A DNA stretch of 64,000 nt, taken from the NCBI RefSeq assembly GCF_019634815.1, contig NZ_JAHCAP010000010.1, forward strand, positions 35,362 through 99,361. Reading direction: 5' to 3'. The stretch is from Dokdonella sp. (lineage in GTDB: Bacteria > Pseudomonadota > Gammaproteobacteria > Xanthomonadales > Rhodanobacteraceae). Numbering within the stretch: position 1 is the first letter of the stretch; each line of letters starts with the position of its first letter. This document shows, in pieces, positions 58,557-64,000 of the stretch. The notes beneath the pieces are model-generated. The model was not told the origin of the DNA. It made no database searches and worked only from the letters and a program-made list of their open reading frames with translations. The position numbers and the translations under genes were made by a program.

Positions 58557-59029
58557 CCGCGGCCACCACGCGGGAAGCTGTGTTCGAGCAAAAGATAGGG
58601 CGTGGGGCCAAGGCCGAGATCGACATAGGTGGCCTGTGCGACGGTGTTGTCGCGTTCGACATACAGGCGCAGCCCGATCACTTCGGGATCGGCGCGCGCA
58701 CGCCGCGCGACCTCGCCATGCAGGGCGCGGAACACGCCGCCGCGGCGGGCCGCGGGCAACACGTAGACGCTCTGCAACCACCACCAGTCGCCGTTGCGCC
58801 AGTCGCTCCATTCATGCGTGACGAGCACGCAGCCCACGCGCTCGCCGGCGCGTTCCGCGACAAGGTAGAAGCCGCGCCGGGGCGCCGCCAGCAGGGCCGC
58901 CACGCCGCGCGTGAGGACATCGCGGTCGAGCTGCCTGTGTTCGGTCTCGATCGCCATCGCGGCATTGGCATCGACGATGAAGGGAAGGTCGGCTGGCGTG
59001 GCGTCGCGGATCAGCAGGGACTCGGACAT
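58553..59029 (-). CDS. GNAT-family N-acetyltransferase
   Basis: 158 residues. GNAT fold with ATPADLPFIVDANAAMAIET at the start, the beta-4/motif A segment WLQSVYVLPAARRGGVFRAL (pyrophosphate loop, R-R-G-G type) and motif B VERDNTVAQATYVDLGL. It transfers an acetyl group from CoA to an amine substrate that cannot be predicted. ATG 59029 is canonical. First gene of the operon with the acyltransferase-like protein and fadI. Confidence 0.88.
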   Translation of the reverse strand: MSESLLIRDATPADLPFIVDANAAMAIETEHRQLDRDVLTRGVAALLAAPRRGFYLVAERAGERVGCVLVTHEWSDWRNGDWWWLQSVYVLPAARRGGVFRALHGEVARRARADPEVIGLRLYVERDNTVAQATYVDLGLGPTPYLLLEHSFPRGGRG

Positions 59030-59326
59030 GGGCCGGATTCGTGTTGCAGGAATGGGCGCACGATACACACAGGCGCGGTCTGGTTTCGAGCGCTCAAGCG
59101 CCACAACGGTTTGCTGCCGACTCCGGGACCGTGATCCGGCTTCCTTCTCCCACCGGGAGGAGGTGGCGCGAAGCGCCGGACGAGCGCGCTGTCGGCGCGG
59201 TCTATCTCGCAATCCACCGCCGCGCCTGCCCTCATCGGCCTGCCGGCACCTTCTCCCCGCGGGAGAAGGAATTCATGCCGCCACCCCATGAATTCAGGTG
59301 ACTGATCTCAGCCTTGGCGGTCGTGA
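59030..59326. other. Intergenic region holding a MITE-like inverted repeat
   Basis: About 300 nt between the GNAT start and the ntrC stop. Apart from the 131-nt inverted repeat (59141-59271) there is no credible ORF. It should also contain the promoter of the GNAT operon and the end of the ntrBC transcript; neither was resolved. Confidence 0.5.
59141..59271. repeat. Imperfect inverted repeat, MITE/REP-like
   Basis: The ends TTCCTTCTCCC (59141-59151) and GGGAGAAGGAA (59261-59271) are exact inverse copies. The homology extends inward for some 40 nt with mismatches: GGTGGCGCGAAGCGCCGGAC on the left against GGTGCCGGCAGGCCGATGAG reading the right arm in reverse complement. The middle (59185-59230) is unique. 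This is like the short dispersed intergenic repeats of Xanthomonadales (CTTCTCCC-type). Confidence 0.72.
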
Positions 59327-60757
59327 TCACCGCCCACCGCGCGGATGCCGTGGTGGCTTCTTGCGCGAGCTGCCGAGCTTGCGTGTGAGCGTGTTGCGGC
59401 CCAGGCCGAGCGCCTTGGCCGCGTGCTGGCGATGGCCGTGGTGGGCTTCGAGCGCGGCATCGAACAGCACCTGCTCGAAGGCGGCGCGTGCGCGCGCATG
59501 CAGCGTCTCGTTGCCGGCTTCGAGTTCAACGCGTGCCCAGTCGCGCAAGAGGCTTTGCCAGGGCGCATCGCTCGCCACGCCACCCGCGGGTGCCGGCTTG
59601 AGCGCAGCGGGCAGATCCGCCACCGTGATCGTGCGCGCGCTCGACAGCACCGCCAGACGTCGACACAGATTTTCGAGCTGACGCACATTGCCGGGCCAGT
59701 CGTGCTCGCGCAGCACGGCAAGCGCCGCGGGCGCGAACTGGCGCGGCGCCACGCCCGCCTGCGCGCAGGCGATGGCGAGAAAATGCGCCGCCAGTTGCGG
59801 CACGTCCTCGCGGCGCGCGCGCAGCGGCGGCAGTTCGAGCCGCACCACATCGAGCCGGTGCAAGAGGTCGGCGCGGAACTCGCCGCGCGCGACCTTGGCA
59901 TCCAGATCCTGATGGGTCGCGGCGACCACGCGCACGTCGGCGCGCAAGAGTTCTCGGCCGCCGACGCGATAGAACTCGCCCGCCGCGAGCACGCGCAAGA
60001 GCCGCGTCTGCAAGGCGAGCGGCATGTCACCGATCTCGTCGAGAAACAGCGTGCCGCCCGCAGCTTGTTCGAAGCGCCCGGGATGGCGGCGCGTGGCGCC
60101 GGTGAATGCGCCGGCTTCGTGGCCGAACAATTCCGATTCGAGAAGTTCGGCCGGAATCGCGCCGGTATTGAGCGCAATGAAGGGTCGCGCCGCGCGCGCG
60201 CTTTCGCGATGCAGGGCGCGCGCCACGAGTTCCTTGCCGGTACCGGTTTCGCCGCAGATGAGCACGCCCAGGCCGCTCGCGGCGACCTGGCCAATCGCGC
60301 GGAACAACTCGCGCATCGGCGCGCTGCTGCCGAGCAAGGCGGGTTCGGGTTCGGCCGTGACTGCGGTCACTGCGGGCGCGGACTCGTGCTGGGCGAGCGC
60401 GCGCTGCGCGGCGGCGACCGCCTGATCGAGATCGAAGGGTTTGGCGAGATAATCGAGCGCGCCGAGGCGATAGGCCGAAGCGGTGGTGGCGACATCGGTG
60501 AACGCGCTCATCACGATCACCGCGAATGGCTTGGGCAAGGCAGCGACGCGTTCGAGCAGCTTGAGCCCACTCGCGCCCGCCATGCGCACATCACTGAACA
60601 TCACCGTCGGTGCTGGCTCGGCCAGCGCCGCAATCACCTGCTCGGCGCTGCTGAATTCGCGCGTGGCAAAACCCGCCTCGCGCAGCGCCGCGGCGAGCAC
60701 CACGCGCACCGCGCGGTCATCGTCGACGATCCAGGCCAGCGGCGCGGGCGTGTTCAT
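59327..60757 (-). CDS. ntrC: Nitrogen regulation response regulator NtrC
   Basis: 476 residues. Receiver (WIVDDDRAVRVVLAAALREA; Asp in MFSDVRMAGASGL; Lys in YLAKPFDLD), AAA+ domain with Walker A GETGTGKE, the intact sigma-54 loop HEAGAFTGA and Walker [14 protein letters not shown], and a Fis-type C-terminal HTH (GHRQHAAKALGLGRNTLTRK). It activates sigma-54 promoters of nitrogen genes when phosphorylated. The ATG overlaps the ntrB stop (ATGA at 60754-60757). glnA is not in the window. Confidence 0.95.
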   Translation of the reverse strand: MNTPAPLAWIVDDDRAVRVVLAAALREAGFATREFSSAEQVIAALAEPAPTVMFSDVRMAGASGLKLLERVAALPKPFAVIVMSAFTDVATTASAYRLGALDYLAKPFDLDQAVAAAQRALAQHESAPAVTAVTAEPEPALLGSSAPMRELFRAIGQVAASGLGVLICGETGTGKELVARALHRESARAARPFIALNTGAIPAELLESELFGHEAGAFTGATRRHPGRFEQAAGGTLFLDEIGDMPLALQTRLLRVLAAGEFYRVGGRELLRADVRVVAATHQDLDAKVARGEFRADLLHRLDVVRLELPPLRARREDVPQLAAHFLAIACAQAGVAPRQFAPAALAVLREHDWPGNVRQLENLCRRLAVLSSARTITVADLPAALKPAPAGGVASDAPWQSLLRDWARVELEAGNETLHARARAAFEQVLFDAALEAHHGHRQHAAKALGLGRNTLTRKLGSSRKKPPRHPRGGR

Positions 60758-61764
60758 TCGGTCACCGGCAGCAGCAAGGTGAAGCAGGTTGCGCCCGGAC
60801 GGCTGGTGAAATTCAGCATGCCGCCATGCTCGTGCGCGATCTCGCGTGCGATCGCCAGGCCCAGGCCATGACCGTCGGCGCGGCCCGAGACCAGCGGTTC
60901 GAACAAGGTGTGCGCAAGCTCGGCCGGCACGCCGCGGCCATCGTCGCCGACTTCGATGCGCAGGGCGCGGTGCACGCTGCGATCGGGCAGGCGCGGATCA
61001 CGCTCGATGCGCGTGCGAAGATTCAGGCAAGTCGCGCCCGCCTGCTGTGCGTTGTGGACGAGGTTGAGCAGGGCCTGCTGCACGCGATCGGCATCGACGC
61101 GCACCGTGGGCAGGCTCGGGTCGTAATCGCGGCGAATCGACACCGCTGCGACATCGGCCGCGGCCAGGGCAGCGACGCGTTCGAGTATCTCGTGCACGTT
61201 GTGCAGGGCCAGGCGCGGCTTGCCGCCACTCGCCAGCAAGCGCTGCGACAAGGCCGACAGGCGATCGACCTCGTCGATCACGAGCTGGGCGAGTTCACGC
61301 TCGGCGCTGCCTTCGAGCCGCCGCTGCAGGAGCTGGGCCGCGCCGCGCATGCCCGCGAGCGGACCGCGCACCTCGTGCGCAAAACCGCGCAGGGTTTCGG
61401 TGAGGCGCGTCGCGCCAGCCGCCTCGCCCGCGCAGGGCAGGAGTTCGAGCAGAAGCCCATCATCCTGCGGCGTGAGCGCGACATCGGCCGTGCGGTCACC
61501 GAGCGCACTGCGCAGGCGCGCTTCACGCAACCACACCCGGCGCTCCTCGCGCAGCGCGCGGCGTGCGCCTTCGGCCAATTGCGGCGGCCGCGCGTCGAGG
61601 GCATCGAGGCCAAGCCCGCGTGCGCCAGTCGCGCCCTGCCCCAGCCACTCGCACAACGCCGGGTTGGCTTGCCGCAGCACCAGAGTAGCGTCGACCAGCG
61701 CGATCGGCGTCGCGCACAGTTCGGCCACGGTCGTCGTTGGGGAATGGACATCGGGTGCAGGCAT
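60754..61764 (-). CDS. ntrB: Nitrogen regulation sensor kinase NtrB (GlnL)
   Basis: 336 residues. Cytosolic, with an N-terminal PAS-like domain (LCATPIALVDATLVLRQANP), the NtrB-type H-box GFAHEVRGPLAGMRGAAQLL, and HATPase N-box LLNLVHNAQQA, G1 GDDGRGVP and G2 GHGLGLAIAREIAHEHGG. It phosphorylates or dephosphorylates NtrC under PII control. ATG 61764 immediately follows an NtrC-type box. Translation of ntrC is coupled. Confidence 0.95.
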   Translation of the reverse strand: MPAPDVHSPTTTVAELCATPIALVDATLVLRQANPALCEWLGQGATGARGLGLDALDARPPQLAEGARRALREERRVWLREARLRSALGDRTADVALTPQDDGLLLELLPCAGEAAGATRLTETLRGFAHEVRGPLAGMRGAAQLLQRRLEGSAERELAQLVIDEVDRLSALSQRLLASGGKPRLALHNVHEILERVAALAAADVAAVSIRRDYDPSLPTVRVDADRVQQALLNLVHNAQQAGATCLNLRTRIERDPRLPDRSVHRALRIEVGDDGRGVPAELAHTLFEPLVSGRADGHGLGLAIAREIAHEHGGMLNFTSRPGATCFTLLLPVTE

Positions 61765-61781
61765 TGCACCATTTTAGTGCA
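61765..61781 (-). promoter_or_regulatory. NtrC-binding site immediately upstream of ntrB
   Basis: On the minus strand TGCACTAAAATGGTGCA directly precedes the ntrB ATG. It matches the NtrC consensus TGCACC-N5-GGTGCA in 11 of 12 defined positions. The location over the expected ribosome-binding/start region suggests repression of ntrBC, as known for NtrC boxes at E. coli glnL, rather than activation. Confidence 0.78.
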
Positions 61782-61917
61782 TTCAAGGGTGCCCATGGCT
61801 TGATGGCGGTGACACCACCGCACTTTGCATGGCGCCGCACGGGCTGGGCTGCGACTGCTATAGAAAGTCGCCAGACCGGGACGCGACAGAACGGAGGTGA
61901 CCGCTCTGCGTAAGCAT

Positions 61918-64000
61918 CTAAATCCGCGACAGTAACCCTTCCACCGATCGCTCAACGATGTACTTCGCCGCCGGTTCGCCAACGGCCAGCGATTGGAAAT
62001 GCGCCTTGCCGCACTTGATCTTGCCTTCCTCGATTGGGCGCAAAGCGTCGTTGAACAGCCCACCCTTGGATTCGACGACGAAGTACAGGCGCTCCTGCCC
62101 ATCTTCGCCGATCACCAGCACCGCCCAGTCCGGGTTGTAGGTGCCGAGCGGGGTCGGCACCTTGAACCAGCCAGGCAGCTTGGCATAAACCTTGATCGCT
62201 TCGTTGCGCTCCAACTCAGTGGCGAAATCACGCTCCACATCCGAGTCGTAGACCACATGCTCGTACACGGCCTTCTCGGTGTTCATCAGCATGTTGCCGA
62301 TATAGCCACGCAGTTCGTTCTCCTGAAACAGCTCCTGCGCGTAGTAAGCCCCGTCACCGATGCGCCGGTACTTGATGCCGTCCACCAGCGCCAGCCGCTT
62401 GCAGCGATTGATTGCCTCGGCGGTCTGTTCGATGAACTGCTGCGGGTTGCGCTTGAAGTCGTCCAGCCGCCGACTTTCGGCCAGAATGCGCTGGATCGAG
62501 CGCCGGGTGAGCTGGGTGCGGTCCTGCAGATCGGTCAGGATGTCCGGCAATTCAATGTCGGTTTCGTCCAAGGACACGATGGACGCGCCCTTCTGCTCGG
62601 TGGCCTGCACGCCGGCCTGGCCGATCGCAAGACCTGCCTTGCGCCATTGCAGCCGCGCCTTGGCGATGCGTGGCGATTCCTTGACGGCTTCGATGCAGTC
62701 TTCGATCAGCTTGTCGTTGTCGAACTGCACGCGATAAGTCGTCTTGTGCTTGATCCGATCCCACAGCGCCTTGAACTCCGGGCTGTCCAGAACGGCACGG
62801 CGCACGGGGATGGCATCACGGCGCTTGTCCGCATCCTTGATTTCCAGACGCCCGGCCAGCTTGCGCAGGATCGCGACCACTGCGTCCCGATGCGGCTCGT
62901 ACGCCTCGGGTAGCTGTACCGCGCCCTCCTTGATCGCCGTGCGCAAGGCATCCTCCACCTTGCCGGTCGAGGCGAGATAGCCCTGTTCCTGCAACGCAGC
63001 ACGCAGCGCTCTGGATTGCTCGACGCCCAATGGCGCCACGCTGCCATCTTCAGCCGCCACCGCAATCGCCGCGAACTGGTCCGGGGCCACCACACCGAAC
63101 CGGATGCCGATACCTGTCGTGGGATCCTCCAGCTCTTTCTGCAGCCCATCCGCGAACGCTTCGTAGCTTTCGTTGGCGATCACCGTCAGGGTGTTGGTGT
63201 CGAACCCCTGGACACGCTCGCCGTTCTTGTCCACGCACAGACGCAGGCCGCGGCCGATCGACTGCCGACGCTCACGTTCGGTGCGGATGTCGCGCAAGGT
63301 GCAGATCTGGAACACGTTGGGGTTGTCCCAGCCTTCGCGCAGGGCGGAGTGGGAGAAGATGAACTTGAGCGGCGTGGCCAGGTCGAGCAGTCGTTCCTTG
63401 TCGCGCATGATCAGGTTGTAGGTGTCGTCGTCGGCCTTGGTGCTGCCGTTGGTGTCCTTGAGCACCTCAACCGTTTTTCCGCCGACCTTTTTCTTGTCGA
63501 TCGAGAAATAGCCGTTGTGCACGTCCTCGGCGGCGTGCGCCATGTCCAGTTCCTTGAACAGGCTCTGGTAGTCCGGGTGGCGCGCCCAATAGCGGTACTC
63601 GTCCTCGAACAACTGCGCGTAGACGCCCTTCTGCGGATTGCCTTCCGCGTCGTACTCGCGGTACTTGGCCACCTCGTCGATGAAGAACAGCGACAGCACC
63701 TTGATGCCCTTGGGCCGCAGGCGCTTTTCCTTGTCCAGATGTTCCTTGATGGTGCGCTTGATCATCTGGCGCTGGATGGCCAGCGGATCGACATCACCCC
63801 AGGCCTCGCCCGGTGTCAGGTAGACCTCGCCACCCGGTACCCGCAGTTCCAGCGATTGCGAACCACGTCCGGCACGGATCTCGTCGACGCGACAGTCCTT
63901 GTACATTGCGCGCCCGGTTTCCTGCTCCAAATCGAATCCGTCCATGACGGTGACTTCCTTGCGGCGGACACTGCCGCCCACGTCCACATCGAGCTCGACC
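61918..64000 (-). CDS. res: Type III restriction endonuclease subunit Res, C-terminal part
   Basis: 694 codons visible; the frame is open through the right edge, so the N-terminal helicase motifs I-III are missing from the window. The superfamily 2 motifs V/VI are present (HSALREGWDNPNVFQICTLR; RQSIGRGLRLCVD), and the C-terminal nuclease domain shows a PD-(D/E)xK pattern: NPDWAVLVIGEDGQERLYFV followed by VESKGG. Res uses ATP to translocate on DNA and cut between two inverted recognition sites with a Mod subunit. Mod would be expected upstream, outside the window. Codon use looks less GC-biased than neighbours, consistent with acquisition. Confidence 0.92.
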   Translation of the reverse strand, partial: VELDVDVGGSVRRKEVTVMDGFDLEQETGRAMYKDCRVDEIRAGRGSQSLELRVPGGEVYLTPGEAWGDVDPLAIQRQMIKRTIKEHLDKEKRLRPKGIKVLSLFFIDEVAKYREYDAEGNPQKGVYAQLFEDEYRYWARHPDYQSLFKELDMAHAAEDVHNGYFSIDKKKVGGKTVEVLKDTNGSTKADDDTYNLIMRDKERLLDLATPLKFIFSHSALREGWDNPNVFQICTLRDIRTERERRQSIGRGLRLCVDKNGERVQGFDTNTLTVIANESYEAFADGLQKELEDPTTGIGIRFGVVAPDQFAAIAVAAEDGSVAPLGVEQSRALRAALQEQGYLASTGKVEDALRTAIKEGAVQLPEAYEPHRDAVVAILRKLAGRLEIKDADKRRDAIPVRRAVLDSPEFKALWDRIKHKTTYRVQFDNDKLIEDCIEAVKESPRIAKARLQWRKAGLAIGQAGVQATEQKGASIVSLDETDIELPDILTDLQDRTQLTRRSIQRILAESRRLDDFKRNPQQFIEQTAEAINRCKRLALVDGIKYRRIGDGAYYAQELFQENELRGYIGNMLMNTEKAVYEHVVYDSDVERDFATELERNEAIKVYAKLPGWFKVPTPLGTYNPDWAVLVIGEDGQERLYFVVESKGGLFNDALRPIEEGKIKCGKAHFQSLAVGEPAAKYIVERSVEGLLSRI

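Noticed and set aside
61782..61820. Possible sigma-54 promoter upstream of ntrB
   Set aside because: On the minus strand a GGGCACCC...ATGC string resembles the -24/-12 elements, but the GG-GC spacing is not the required 10 nt.

Overview
The window is high-GC chromosomal DNA with dense, mostly intact genes. Gene content and order point to a gammaproteobacterium of the Xanthomonadales/Lysobacterales, perhaps Rhodanobacteraceae (inference). The clues are fmt-rsmB-DUF4390-ntrY, algZ-algR-hemC, trpGDC without trpE, an IPTL-CTERM-like surface protein, a PrlC-type S9 peptidase and WYL/RssA-like genes. No rRNA, tRNA, CRISPR array or complete insertion sequence was seen. Very large ORFs antisense to rpoD, the RND pump and the SNF2 gene are composition artefacts.

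Layout. 1-4.7 kb: rpoD (3' end cut by the window), dtd, an LpxL-type acyltransferase and a coupled pair of exported proteins, one with a C-terminal sorting tail. 4.8-11.7 kb: a Ser/Thr kinase-TPR / histidine kinase / LuxR regulator operon, two small unknowns, then the 3-hydroxybutyrate dehydrogenase-patatin pair. 11.9-21.2 kb: ntrX and ntrY, separated by three glycosyltransferase genes in mixed orientation, with ntrY at the end of the overlapping fmt-rsmB-DUF4390-ntrY chain. 21.3-28.2 kb: two paralogous secreted proteins, a TDT transporter and an RND efflux pump with its adaptor. 28.5-33.1 kb: a hemerythrin-diguanylate cyclase, an Lrp regulator and, divergent from it, a double-length tryptophanase-family protein. 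33.1-42.3 kb: def, uvrD, a SWIM-SNF2 helicase, a DUF3574 lipoprotein and an S9 peptidase. 42.5-51.6 kb: an esterase, algZ-algR-hemC, a DUF481 outer membrane protein, an SLC13 permease, a LolA-like protein, a WYL regulator and a RssA-like patatin. 51.6-54.2 kb: trpGDC. 54.2-55.2 kb: a decayed stretch with a truncated gene and a frameshifted HicB-like remnant. 55.4-64 kb: ArsR-AHSA1, a GNAT/acyltransferase/fadI operon, a MITE-like repeat, ntrBC and the 3' part of a type III restriction gene.

Many neighbours overlap by 4 nt (ATGA or GTGA), so translationally coupled operons can be called confidently. Both nitrogen two-component systems (NtrBC and NtrYX) lie within this window. NtrC keeps the sigma-54 GAFTGA loop, whereas NtrX has lost it. 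A near-perfect NtrC box sits directly in front of ntrB.

The most unusual gene is the 904-residue tryptophanase-family protein. It consists of two diverged copies of the lyase fold. Only the C-terminal copy has the PLP lysine motif; the N-terminal copy has Ala-Gln in place of the two lysines.
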